Below are positions 1-7,830 of a stretch of 12,492 nt of DNA, piece after piece. The stretch's first letter is position 1; the number at the start of each line of letters is the position of its first letter. The notes below the pieces were generated by a model that saw only the letters and a program-made list of their open reading frames with translations, did not search any database and had not been told where the DNA came from. Position numbers and translations under genes: made by a program. This stretch comes from Bacteroidota bacterium (GTDB lineage: Bacteria > Bacteroidota > Bacteroidia > 2-12-FULL-35-15): positions 1 through 12,492 of the forward strand of contig JAPLDC010000522.1 in the NCBI GenBank assembly GCA_026391935.1, in the 5' to 3' direction.

Positions 1-275
1 TGTATCTTAATGTGATTGAAATGGGGGATGGTGTTTATGGAGCACAAGCTGCTTCAAAAACTTTTTACAATAAAGATGCTAAGTATATTAGTAAATCGGA
101 AGCTGCCACAATTGCTGCAGTTTTACCCAATCCGATTCGGTTCAATGCAGGAAAACCTAGTTCATATATTCAAGGTCGAAGATCTTGGATCATGAATCAA
201 ATGAATATGTGGGGAGGTATACTGAATTATAAGGAGCAAGCAGATGTGGTTGCAAAAAGAAAAGAAAATAGATAA
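1..275 (+). CDS. mtgA: Monofunctional peptidoglycan glycosyltransferase (MtgA type), 3' end only
   Basis: This is the C-terminal end of a family GT51 glycosyltransferase, which polymerises lipid II into glycan strands at the outer face of the inner membrane. The gene enters from the left edge, with its reading frame starting at base 3, so about 90 residues are visible and the membrane anchor and catalytic Glu residues lie outside. Visible family signatures are YLNVIEMGDGVYGAQAAS, the SEAATIAAVLPNP segment, and a closing RRSWIMNQM helix. The protein stops about 35 residues after that helix, where a bifunctional class A PBP would continue into a transpeptidase domain; this favours the monofunctional MtgA form. 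A GTG at base 12 lies inside the conserved motif and is not a real start. The next gene begins 188 bp downstream and is probably a separate transcription unit. The family call is firm and the symbol is inferred from the length of the C-terminus. Confidence 0.9.
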   Translation, partial: YLNVIEMGDGVYGAQAASKTFYNKDAKYISKSEAATIAAVLPNPIRFNAGKPSSYIQGRRSWIMNQMNMWGGILNYKEQADVVAKRKENR

Positions 276-303
276 TCTATTAGTTTTCAAAATAGCAATA
301 ACA

Positions 304-325
304 ATAACTTTATTAATAAAGTTAT
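304..325. repeat. Perfect 22 bp AT-rich palindrome after mtgA
   Basis: The left arm ATAACTTTATT is followed directly by its exact reverse complement, 28 bp after the mtgA stop codon. As RNA it could fold as a 9 bp stem with a TTAA loop. No T-run follows on the plus strand, so it is a poor intrinsic terminator by classical rules. It could be the 3' end processing signal of mtgA or a dimeric operator upstream of the kinase operon. The sequence does not decide between these. Confidence 0.5.
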
Positions 326-387
326 AGAATACAGGAGATTAAAGTAAAGGTTAGGGCTTGAATTAATATAGTTTATCTAAATAACTT

Positions 388-395
388 CAACTTTG
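388..395 (+). promoter_or_regulatory. Possible -7 element of the kinase/LytTR operon
   Basis: CAACTTTG (followed by CA) matches the Bacteroidota -7 consensus TAnnTTTG at all fixed positions except the first. It lies about 70 bp before the kinase ATG, which would leave a leader of roughly 60 nt. No TTTG is found at the expected -33 spacing, so this is a weak candidate. Apart from this site and the palindrome at 304-325, the 276-463 gap shows nothing recognisable. Confidence 0.25.
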
Positions 396-463
396 CAGTC
401 ATTTTAATTAAATTAGCTTACAAAGTGAAGTATAGAATATCATTTTGGTGAATTGGGAATAAT

Positions 464-2836
464 ATGAACGAACAAAATTTAATGCCAATTAATAATACAG
501 AACTAGGTAATTTATTTCCTTTCTGCTTTTCAATTGATGATACTTTGAAAATAATTTCAGCTGGAAGTAGCATGAAAGGGCTTATTCCTAGTATTATTAA
601 TTCCGATTTACAAGATCAATTCATATTCAATAATACATTTAGCATCTCATATAATTTTGCCTCGATATCAGAATATTCCAAACAACTTATTGTTATTGTT
701 TCGAAAAATAAGCCGGAAATCACTGTTAATTGTCAATTGGGCGTATTGGGGGCAAAAGAAATCGTTTTCTTAGCTAGTCCTTGGCTGAAATCTCCATATG
801 ATCTAAATAAATTTAATCTGAATAAAACTGATTTTCAATTTTCGGATTCTGCTATAGAGGTGTCTCAATTACTAAAATTTGATCAACTCAAAAATCAAAA
901 TGAAGAACTTGTAAAATCTGTTGAAGAATTACAATTGGATAACAAAAGATACTCTGCGCTTATTCAAAATATGCAAAATGGGATACTTTTGGAAAACAAG
1001 GATCGTGAAATTGTTTTAACAAACAAAATGTTTTGCGAAATCTTTGATATAAAAGCTTCTCCTGAAGAATTAATAGGGTATGATTGTGAAAAATCCGCTG
1101 AAGATGCAAAGTTTCAGTTTAAGGATTCGAAAAATTTTGTGGAATCAATTGATAAAATACTCATTGATAAAAAACTTGTTCAAAACGAGGAATTGGAAAT
1201 GTTAAATGGAACAGTTTTAGAAAGAGATTTTGTGCCTGTTTTTACTGAAAATAAATATAATGGGCATCTTTGGATCTATCGGAATATTACAGATAGAAAG
1301 AAGAACGAAATGGACTTAATCTTTGCAAAAGAACAAGCAATTGTTGGAAGGAAATCTAAAGAGCAATTTCTGGCGAATATGAGTCATGAATTGAGAAATC
1401 CTATAAATATAATAAAGGGAATAACGGGGTTGATTTATGATACCAATTTGTCTGAAAAACAAAGTGAGTATCTTGAAATAATAAAAACAGCTTCAGAAAA
1501 TTTATTATTACTTGTAAATGATATATTGGATTTTGAAAAAATTCAAGTTAAAAAAATTAATTTTCAAGTTATTCCATTTGATATTTTAAAATGTGTGAAT
1601 GAAGTTTATTTGTCAATGAAACATTTAGCTGAAAATAAAAATCTATCTCTAAATGTTAAAATTGATGATTTTATGAAGACTCATCACGTGTCTGGTGACC
1701 CCCTTCGTTTGAAACAAATCCTTTTCAACCTTGTAAGTAATGCAATTAAATTTACAGAGAAAGGATCTGTTGATATTCGTGTTTCAATGGAAGAAAATAG
1801 TGGATTGATTAAACAAGTTAAATTTGAAATTAGCGATACAGGAATTGGATTGTCAAAAGAAAATTTGTCAATGATTTTTAATAGATATGCTCAAGTTGTT
1901 TCTGAAACAACACATTATTCTGCTGGAACTGGACTAGGCCTGACGATTGTAAAAAATTTAGTTGAATTACAGAATGGTAAAATCGAAGTGGAAAGTAAAA
2001 TTGGTGTAGGGTCCTGTTTTTATGTAACTATACCTTTTGAAATAATTGAACATTTTGAAACTCCTAAAAAAGATAAGGGTGTTGAGTTGTTTGATTTTTC
2101 TAATAAAAGAATTCTTATAGTTGAAGATGATAAATTTAATCAGATGATCACAACGCTTATGCTTAAAAAACATGGCGCAATAACTGAAACTGCCGACAAT
2201 GGTGAAATTGCAATTGAAAAACTAAGCGAAATTCGTTATGATTTAGTTTTGCTAGATTTACAAATGCCTGTGTTAAATGGGTATAAAACAGCAGAAAATA
2301 TTCGTATAAATAGTGCGGGAATAAATTCTAAAATCCCTATCATTGCACTAACAGCAAATATTATTTCTGGTGAAAAGGAAAAATGTATTGAAGCGGGGAT
2401 GAATGATTTTTTGAGCAAACCTTTTACAGAAAATGATTTAGTTAATAAAGTTTCTGAGTTAACAAAAAATGAATCATATCAGGAAAGTCAACTTGTCGAT
2501 TTAATATACTTGAAGTCTATCTCACATGGAAATAATGCTTTTTATAAAAAACTAATAACTGAATTTCTATTTCAAACTCCTGTTTTTATTGAAGAAATGA
2601 AGTTGTTTGTACGAAATGAAGATTGGGATAATGCCACAGAGACTTCTCATAAACTTAAGGGACGCATTTCTTTTATTGGTACTCCCTATTTTATTAAAAC
2701 GGTATCGCTAATAGAAGCGTATTGTCAGAAACGTCAACATTTAAACTTAATACCTGGAATGGTGGAATTGCTTGAAATAAATTTTCTGAAAATTTATAGT
2801 GAATTAAATAATGAATTGAAAATAGACGAAATATGA
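464..2836 (+). CDS. Hybrid sensor histidine kinase with HNOBA-like sensor, PAS, REC and HPt domains
   Basis: Soluble multi-domain phosphorelay kinase of 790 residues with no evident membrane segment. Residues about 17-140 resemble the HNOBA (H-NOX-associated, PAS-like) domain: FPFCFSIDDTLKIISAG near the start and VFLASPWLKSPYDL at 101-114. A coiled-coil linker (about 138-160) leads to a PAS domain (about 160-280, ending IYRNITDRKK). The HisKA dimerisation helix follows, with phospho-acceptor H308 in FLANMSHELRNP. The HATPase has N box N426 (FNLVSNAIKF), G1 SDTGIG and G2 GTGLGL. A REC domain (about 548-667) has acidic pocket E554-D556, acceptor D598, T630 and K652. A C-terminal HPt (about 676-785) has H729 in SHKLKG. 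All catalytic residues are present, so a His-Asp-His relay is expected, passing to the LytTR regulator whose start overlaps this stop by 4 bp (ATGA). ATG 464 is the first Met after an in-frame TGA at 449-451. The ligand is unknown; calling the sensor HNOBA-like rests on motif recall, not a profile search. Confidence 0.93.
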   Translation: MNEQNLMPINNTELGNLFPFCFSIDDTLKIISAGSSMKGLIPSIINSDLQDQFIFNNTFSISYNFASISEYSKQLIVIVSKNKPEITVNCQLGVLGAKEIVFLASPWLKSPYDLNKFNLNKTDFQFSDSAIEVSQLLKFDQLKNQNEELVKSVEELQLDNKRYSALIQNMQNGILLENKDREIVLTNKMFCEIFDIKASPEELIGYDCEKSAEDAKFQFKDSKNFVESIDKILIDKKLVQNEELEMLNGTVLERDFVPVFTENKYNGHLWIYRNITDRKKNEMDLIFAKEQAIVGRKSKEQFLANMSHELRNPINIIKGITGLIYDTNLSEKQSEYLEIIKTASENLLLLVNDILDFEKIQVKKINFQVIPFDILKCVNEVYLSMKHLAENKNLSLNVKIDDFMKTHHVSGDPLRLKQILFNLVSNAIKFTEKGSVDIRVSMEENSGLIKQVKFEISDTGIGLSKENLSMIFNRYAQVVSETTHYSAGTGLGLTIVKNLVELQNGKIEVESKIGVGSCFYVTIPFEIIEHFETPKKDKGVELFDFSNKRILIVEDDKFNQMITTLMLKKHGAITETADNGEIAIEKLSEIRYDLVLLDLQMPVLNGYKTAENIRINSAGINSKIPIIALTANIISGEKEKCIEAGMNDFLSKPFTENDLVNKVSELTKNESYQESQLVDLIYLKSISHGNNAFYKKLITEFLFQTPVFIEEMKLFVRNEDWDNATETSHKLKGRISFIGTPYFIKTVSLIEAYCQKRQHLNLIPGMVELLEINFLKIYSELNNELKIDEI

Positions 2837-3522
2837 AATGTGTAATTATTGATGATGATAAAATGTCTAGAGATATCTTAGAACATTTTATTTCTAAACA
2901 TTCTGAATTAGAATTGGTAAAACAGTTTGATAATCCAGTTGAGGCTGTCTCATTTTTGAAATTAAATAAAATTGATTTAATTTTTTTGGATGTAGAGATG
3001 CCACAAATGACTGGGATGGAATTTATTGCTTGCCTTGCAGACAATCATCCAAAAGTTATTTTTACTACTTCCCATACTCAATTTGCAATAGAGGCCTTCA
3101 AATATAATGTTTCTGGTTATTTGGTTAAACCCGTGAAGTTTGATCAGTTTTCACTAGCTATGAAAAAAGTTTTACGTGAAAATATTTCGGTGCAATCCGT
3201 AGATTTTAAGGATAATGTTGTTTTTATAAAAGAAGGTAAAACAATTGTGAAAATGGATAGGTCAGACATTAAATTGATCGAGTGTGTTGGTGATTATGTT
3301 ACGCTTTTTTCAAAAGACAGGAGTTATGTTGTTCATGCAACAATGAAATCTATGGAAAGCAGATTCTCTAATATTGAATATATTAGAGTTCATCGTTCAT
3401 TTATTATTCGCTTGGATGCAATAGAGGATATTGAGGATGATACCATTGCTTTTGGAGATAAGTTAGTTCCAATTGGGAAAACATACAAAAAGGATGTTTA
3501 TAAGAGATTGAATATTATGTAG
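2833..3522 (+). CDS. LytTR-family DNA-binding response regulator
   Basis: Cytoplasmic transcription regulator of 229 residues, about the usual length for the LytR/AgrA type. Residues 1-118 form a receiver domain with acidic pocket D7-D9, phospho-acceptor D53 (IFLDVEMP), T78/T79 and K99 (YLVKPVK). Residues about 125-229 form a LytTR DNA-binding domain, with IECVGDYVTLF at 149-159, MKSMESRF at 171-178, YIRVHRSFII at 183-192 and VPIGKTYK at 212-219. Its ATG overlaps the kinase stop codon, so the two are almost certainly co-transcribed and translationally coupled, and it is the likely final acceptor of the kinase HPt. LytTR regulators in Bacteroidota often pair with short LytS/YehU-like kinases, so pairing with a HisKA hybrid kinase is a less common arrangement. 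Targets cannot be read from the sequence. The downstream gene is convergent. Confidence 0.95.
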   Translation: MKCVIIDDDKMSRDILEHFISKHSELELVKQFDNPVEAVSFLKLNKIDLIFLDVEMPQMTGMEFIACLADNHPKVIFTTSHTQFAIEAFKYNVSGYLVKPVKFDQFSLAMKKVLRENISVQSVDFKDNVVFIKEGKTIVKMDRSDIKLIECVGDYVTLFSKDRSYVVHATMKSMESRFSNIEYIRVHRSFIIRLDAIEDIEDDTIAFGDKLVPIGKTYKKDVYKRLNIM

Positions 3523-3621
3523 GTGTGTTTTATTTGAGTCTTTATTAATATAATTTTTATCGATTTTTTTCTCATTCATTTCATTCAATTATTCTGTTGA
3601 TCTTTTTTTGAATTATTATAA
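3523..3621. other. Convergent intergenic spacer, no clear terminator
   Basis: This 99 bp spacer separates the 3' ends of the LytTR gene (+) and the LRR gene (-). It is very AT-rich, with two T7 tracts on the plus strand. A short AATTAT-T-ATAATT palindrome at 3611-3623 overlaps the LRR stop codon. No G/C-bearing hairpin followed by a T-run is visible on either strand, so an intrinsic terminator cannot be claimed. Confidence 0.5.
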
Positions 3622-4488
3622 TTAATACAAAATTCTGCATTTGGGAAGCAGTGCCTTCAAAATGGCAAGATCAAATTCTGAAAATTTATTTCCTCTCAGA
3701 TCTAATAACTCTAGATTTTGCAATACACTAATGTTCTCGGAAATGGAGGTTAGTTGATTGTTTTGCAAGGATAAATATTTTAAATTTTTTAATTTAAAAA
3801 CTCTTTTATTTAAATCAGTAAGTTTGTTTTCATCCATAACTAAAATTTCCAATGAGCTTACTTTCCCTATTGACTTAGGAACATCCTTTAAGCCACATCG
3901 TGTCATTGTTACGCTTTTTAGTTTTTTAAATTCTGCAAATGAACTTGGCAAAGTGTCTAGATTTGTATTGTATAATAAGATACTATTCAGATTATTTAAG
4001 TAGCCAATTGAATTTGGAAAATAAAAAGTATCCGCTTTATTATTTTGAATTTCTATTGCTTTTAATTTTCCTAGAAAAGCAATTTCCGTTGGAAGAGAGT
4101 CCAGTTTCGGACTGTATAGATGTAATTCGCATAGCATAGAAAGGTTCCCGAAATCTTTTGGTAGCGATGTGATTGGGTTTTCGATACTGGCGAAATAAAT
4201 AAGATTGGATAGATCTTTAAATTCTGCAGGCAGCTGTGAAATACCATTTGCATTTAATTGTAAAACCTGTAATTGATCTAATTTACCAATTTTGGGAAAT
4301 AATTTAGGATCGATAGGTTGATTCTCAATTTTTAATTTGTAAACAGTTTTAGGATCTTTTAGTGCATCTTTCAGATTGCTGTATGTTACGGAGCCTGGAG
4401 GGCCATATTTATCAAATGGCTCAGCTTCTTCTTGCGCCTTTGCTAAGACAGGGAATAAAAATAAAAATGCCAGGAGTAGTCGAGTCAT
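3622..4488 (-). CDS. Exported leucine-rich-repeat protein
   Basis: A 288-residue protein with an N-terminal signal peptide (MTRLLLAFLFLFPVLAKA, probable cut before Q19) and no lipobox, so probably periplasmic or secreted. A short N-cap (about 34-72, with the YSNLKDALKDPKTVYKL motif frequent in Bacteroidota LRR proteins) precedes about eight LRR units of mostly 23 residues. They start near L73, L96, L119, L142, L167, L190, L213, L236 and L259 and follow LxxLxLxxNxLxxLPxxFxxLxx. The protein ends in a typical C-cap, LLPKCRILY. LRR solenoids bind proteins or glycans, but no enzyme domain is present and the partner is unknown. Unlike the two large genes upstream on the same strand, it has no T9SS sorting domain. 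It is separated from the GH18 gene by a 244 bp gap containing a nested inverted-repeat element, so co-transcription is doubtful. The fourth repeat is about two residues longer than the rest. Confidence 0.88.
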   Translation of the reverse strand: MTRLLLAFLFLFPVLAKAQEEAEPFDKYGPPGSVTYSNLKDALKDPKTVYKLKIENQPIDPKLFPKIGKLDQLQVLQLNANGISQLPAEFKDLSNLIYFASIENPITSLPKDFGNLSMLCELHLYSPKLDSLPTEIAFLGKLKAIEIQNNKADTFYFPNSIGYLNNLNSILLYNTNLDTLPSSFAEFKKLKSVTMTRCGLKDVPKSIGKVSSLEILVMDENKLTDLNKRVFKLKNLKYLSLQNNQLTSISENISVLQNLELLDLRGNKFSEFDLAILKALLPKCRILY

Positions 4489-4522
4489 AAATAGTAATTT
4501 ATTTAATAATTTTTCTTTTTTT

Positions 4523-4702
4523 ACTTTCTCGACTCCGCTCGAAATGATACAATCGAACTATGCGTGGTCATGTTGAGCCTGTCGAAACATGTGGGTGGCT
4601 TTCGCAAACTCTTCGACAAGCTCAGAGTGACAACCGCACCTCGACATTTTATACCACAGCCTGATATTGTGCACTAGTCATTTCGAGCGGAGTCGAGAAA
4701 GT
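4523..4702. repeat. 180 bp nested inverted-repeat element (REP/MITE-like)
   Basis: The outer arms, 4523-4547 and 4678-4702, are perfect 25 bp reverse complements with the core CTCGACTCCGCTCGAAATGA. An inner pair, GTCATGTTGAGCCTGTCGAA (4567-4586) and the 4612-4631 arm, matches at 16 of 20 positions when the second is reverse-complemented. The element is more GC-rich than its surroundings and fills most of the gap between the GH18 stop and the LRR start. Repeats of this appearance (TTTCGAGCGGAGTCGAGAAA, TTCGACAAGCTCAG) are familiar as dispersed intergenic repeats in Bacteroidota and some other phyla; that is from memory, not a search. No coding capacity, transposase or clear target-site duplication is seen. 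Transcribed from the GH18 gene, it would form a strong hairpin that could end or stabilise that transcript. Confidence 0.85.
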
Positions 4703-4732
4703 GCGAGAATGTAAAGCCTAAATTATAATTTT

Positions 4733-7700
4733 TTATTGAATAATAAGTTTTGCGATCTGTTCTTTGCTACCAATTTTTAATCTTAAAAAATATATTCCTT
4801 TTGAAAGTCCGAATTCATTTTTGTTAATGGTCAGCTGATGTTTCCCGGCTTGCTGTGCTTGTTTTGAAAGCAATACAATTTGATTGCCAAGAACATCCGT
4901 CAACGTGATCTCAACAATTGAAGATTCCGAAATTTGATATACAAAAGTTGTTGATTCACTAAATGGATTTGGGAATACCATACAATTCAATTCAGTTGTT
5001 AAAGAAGCATTAATACCAGTAGATAATAAAACTAATTGACCGTCAGATGAAATTGGATTTGAAATTAATCCGGCCCCATCTCCTGATTTTACACTGACAA
5101 AATAATATTGACCGGGTATTAAAGATAAGCCGGTATGTGTCACTGATGTACTTAATGCATTATTTGTCCAGCCAACAACATCCGTTGCTCCCGCTGTTGT
5201 ACCTATCGCATACCAATATTTTGCGATTCCTGAATTCGGATCCGTACTTACTGTCCAGTTGGCAGAAAGTTGCGTTAAGGAATAGGTTGTGTCAATATCG
5301 ATAGCTGTAGTTCCATCCGTTACGACAACGCCCGAAGGAATTGTCCAGTCCACATTCACATCTTGTGATGCAATTGCAGATAAATTTCTGGCAGCATCTT
5401 TCGTGATTGATTTTACTTTGCAGGATGGCGAAACGGGATTTGCATTTTGATAGCGGACATCATTCGTTGCTGTCGCTCCAACGCTTACCGTAACTGATGG
5501 TAACCGTGAACGGTAAACTTTCAGGTCATTTACCATATAATCTGAATTTCCATTTCTAAATGAGATCGCATTTCCATTTGTGTATGGCGCCGGGTCTGTC
5601 CAGCTCCCCACAAAATTATCGTCTTGGTAAACATCCATCTTTCCGCTTATCCTATCGTACAAAACTTTATAATCATACCATTGGTTTGCTACAATGGTCA
5701 TTGGAACAGAGTGTTCGAGTGAAAAAACATTACTCACCACTTTGTAAAATTCACAAACACTCAGATCAACTCTGAACCAAACAAAATAGGAGTTACCTCT
5801 ATTGGTTTGTGTCGCATCATCACAAAAGAAGTGAAATCCAGCTCTTCTGTTTGTTCCTGTTCCTGTTATTTTCCCTTGCCAGTTATATAAATAGCTGTTA
5901 GATAAATTTTGTGTAAGTGGTGCCCAGATATTTGTATTCGAATTTGTTTGATCTGTTTGATTTAAATATCCACCTGCAGCAATTGACCAGACACCGCTGG
6001 CACTCGTCCAATCGGGATGAATTGCAACATCGAAATTATCGCTAAAAAAACCGTTCCCATTATTTGCCCGCCATTCTGTTCCGTTATTTTCAAGCACCTG
6101 ATAAAAACTTTTTTCAATACCGGAGCCACCAGCATTATCAATATCTGTAAAGTTTGCTGTGAAATTTGTAGTTTTCCAGCCGGCTGGAACTGCAATTGTT
6201 GTTGTGGGAACAATGTTATCGATGCTGCAATTCCATATCGCTTGCCATCCTGCTGCAACAGTTGAGCCATCAGATTTAAATCGAATTGTTAATGCGCCAC
6301 CCGAGGAAGTAATAACTCCGGGACTCGTTGCGCCATGATAATATCCGATTAATGGTGATGTGATATTTGCGCCATCATAGATCCATAAAGTATCGTAGTT
6401 CAGTTCTGTATTAAAGGATGAAAAATTTAATGTTACTCCGGTTGCTCCTGTCGGAGCAATCGTATAAGTGTAATTTTCATTGTCGTAATAATTTCTGTTG
6501 GGACCACCCATATCATAAATGGTATCGGTACACGCCACAACAGCACAGTTTGTAAATTTATTTTGTATCAAATTCCAAAAGTCATTGTAGCCATCATCAT
6601 ACCCCAATGCCCAAATTCCTATTCCGCCTATACCTCGCTGATTCACGATGTCAAATCTTTTGTTCATGGCATATGCATCATCAACAAAACACTGCCAGTT
6701 CACTCCGGCACGAACAGAAGGATACCAACTTGAGAAACTATTTACATCCCAATGATGTGTGCTGTAATAGCCACTGCTATTGGCTTTGAAAGTGTTAAAA
6801 AAAACAGTGTTTGTTCCGGTGCCGGTTGTGCTGCTTGGAACTGTCGCCGCTGTTGTTGCCCATTCACGACCATAATACGGTAGACCTAAAAGTAATTTGG
6901 ATTTTGAAGCTCCTTGATTTAAATAATAAGTGATAGATTTTGTTAATGTGTAATTATATGAAGTTTGAAAATTATACAATGGATCTTCAGGTCCGGCAGT
7001 GGTGCTTCCGCTGTAATAATAATCATAACCCATTATGATAAAAAGATCAACATATGGATTTAGTGCCGGCATATCAAACACACCGCTCCAATCTACTGAA
7101 TATAAAGCGATGCTTACTTCAGAACCCGGAATTGCAGCATGCATCTGAGTGCAAAGGTCGATCATGAATGCTGTAAAGGCAGCCTTATTAGAAGCTCCCA
7201 TTCCTTCAAAATCAATATTTACTCCATGTGCCCCACGTGTTGAAACAAGGTTGATTAGATTTGTGATTAACGTTTGTTTTGATGTAGAACTTGCCAAAAA
7301 AGCTGTATGGCCACTGAATAGGGTTGCACACAATGAAACATTTACTCCGTTCGCCTGAGCGGTTGTAACAACAGTAGCTGTTGACCAGCCATGAGTGCTT
7401 GTTGCGGCTCCGGTTGCAGAATTTACGTCATACGAAAAATAACACAGGTCGGTTAATCCGTTCCAGTCATAATTAATTTCCAAACCATTACTCCAGTATG
7501 GATGCCACCCATAAACACGTTTGTTAAGGGTACATGCACGGGAATTACTTTTTTGTCCCCCTTCGAATGGGGTAGGGGGATGAAGATGTTGTTTTCCTGT
7601 TTCAAAAGCTCGTAAGCTATCCCATTGTTCATTTGAACTGAAATTATATTGAGAATATTTTTCTGATTCTTCCTGGTGGATGGATTTGTGTGGGACAATA

Positions 7701-7813
7701 TCTTTTTCTCCTGATGCTGGATGCAGCCGCAACAGAGATCCAGATGGTTTGCTCGGTTGTGCGGATATAATTTGCGAAATGGAAATGGATAAGATCAGAA
7801 TTATTTTTTTCAC
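4733..7813 (-). CDS. T9SS-exported GH18 glycosidase (YaaH-like) with CUB and LamG-like modules
   Basis: Large exported enzyme of 1026 residues. The start is GTG (an in-frame TAA lies two codons upstream), followed by a signal peptide (MKKIILILSISISQIISA) and a linker to about residue 97. Residues about 98-418 form a GH18 barrel: RVYGWHPYW, catalytic strand GVNIDFEG with D201 and proton donor E203, MGYDYYYSG at 261-269 and the closing GIGIWALGYDDGYNDFW. The canonical DxxDxDxE motif reads HxxNxDxE here; Asn at the second acidic position also occurs in YaaH-type spore-cortex and peptidoglycan glycosidases, so peptidoglycan is as plausible a substrate as chitin. A CUB domain (about 428-529) follows, then an Ig-like half (535-595), a concanavalin/LamG-like module (about 597-770), a second Ig-like half (771-826), an Fn3-like module (about 835-930) and a T9SS type A sorting domain (945-1026, FPNPF to IIQ). 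The tail is homologous to that of the amidase 85 bp upstream, with which it is probably co-transcribed. Confidence 0.92.
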   Translation of the reverse strand: MKKIILILSISISQIISAQPSKPSGSLLRLHPASGEKDIVPHKSIHQEESEKYSQYNFSSNEQWDSLRAFETGKQHLHPPTPFEGGQKSNSRACTLNKRVYGWHPYWSNGLEINYDWNGLTDLCYFSYDVNSATGAATSTHGWSTATVVTTAQANGVNVSLCATLFSGHTAFLASSTSKQTLITNLINLVSTRGAHGVNIDFEGMGASNKAAFTAFMIDLCTQMHAAIPGSEVSIALYSVDWSGVFDMPALNPYVDLFIIMGYDYYYSGSTTAGPEDPLYNFQTSYNYTLTKSITYYLNQGASKSKLLLGLPYYGREWATTAATVPSSTTGTGTNTVFFNTFKANSSGYYSTHHWDVNSFSSWYPSVRAGVNWQCFVDDAYAMNKRFDIVNQRGIGGIGIWALGYDDGYNDFWNLIQNKFTNCAVVACTDTIYDMGGPNRNYYDNENYTYTIAPTGATGVTLNFSSFNTELNYDTLWIYDGANITSPLIGYYHGATSPGVITSSGGALTIRFKSDGSTVAAGWQAIWNCSIDNIVPTTTIAVPAGWKTTNFTANFTDIDNAGGSGIEKSFYQVLENNGTEWRANNGNGFFSDNFDVAIHPDWTSASGVWSIAAGGYLNQTDQTNSNTNIWAPLTQNLSNSYLYNWQGKITGTGTNRRAGFHFFCDDATQTNRGNSYFVWFRVDLSVCEFYKVVSNVFSLEHSVPMTIVANQWYDYKVLYDRISGKMDVYQDDNFVGSWTDPAPYTNGNAISFRNGNSDYMVNDLKVYRSRLPSVTVSVGATATNDVRYQNANPVSPSCKVKSITKDAARNLSAIASQDVNVDWTIPSGVVVTDGTTAIDIDTTYSLTQLSANWTVSTDPNSGIAKYWYAIGTTAGATDVVGWTNNALSTSVTHTGLSLIPGQYYFVSVKSGDGAGLISNPISSDGQLVLLSTGINASLTTELNCMVFPNPFSESTTFVYQISESSIVEITLTDVLGNQIVLLSKQAQQAGKHQLTINKNEFGLSKGIYFLRLKIGSKEQIAKLIIQ
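7551..7585. repeat. GC-rich palindromic repeat inside the GH18 reading frame
   Basis: CCCCCTTCGAATGGGG at 7557-7572 is a palindrome broken by one mismatched pair, and a further GGGGG at 7575-7579 could compete for the C-run. It interrupts an otherwise AT-rich, G-run-poor gene and encodes the HPPTPFEGGQK segment in the linker between the signal peptide and the GH18 barrel. Similar CCCCCTT..AAGGGGG strings are, from memory, common dispersed repeats in Bacteroidota. The frame is kept through it. Confidence 0.5.
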
Positions 7814-7830
7814 GATTTATGTTTATTATT

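Noticed and set aside
2694..3044. Minus-strand 116-codon frame across the kinase/regulator overlap
   Set aside because: It is antisense to the conserved HPt and REC domains and has no start context or domain.
4523..4702. Remnant insertion sequence with terminal inverted repeats
   Set aside because: There is no transposase fragment in any frame and no convincing target-site duplication, so it is listed only as a repeat element.
5962..6270. Minus-strand 102-codon frame inside the GH18 gene
   Set aside because: It lies in another frame of the well-supported GH18 tail, which is homologous to the amidase tail in the main frame; a Gln-rich shadow.
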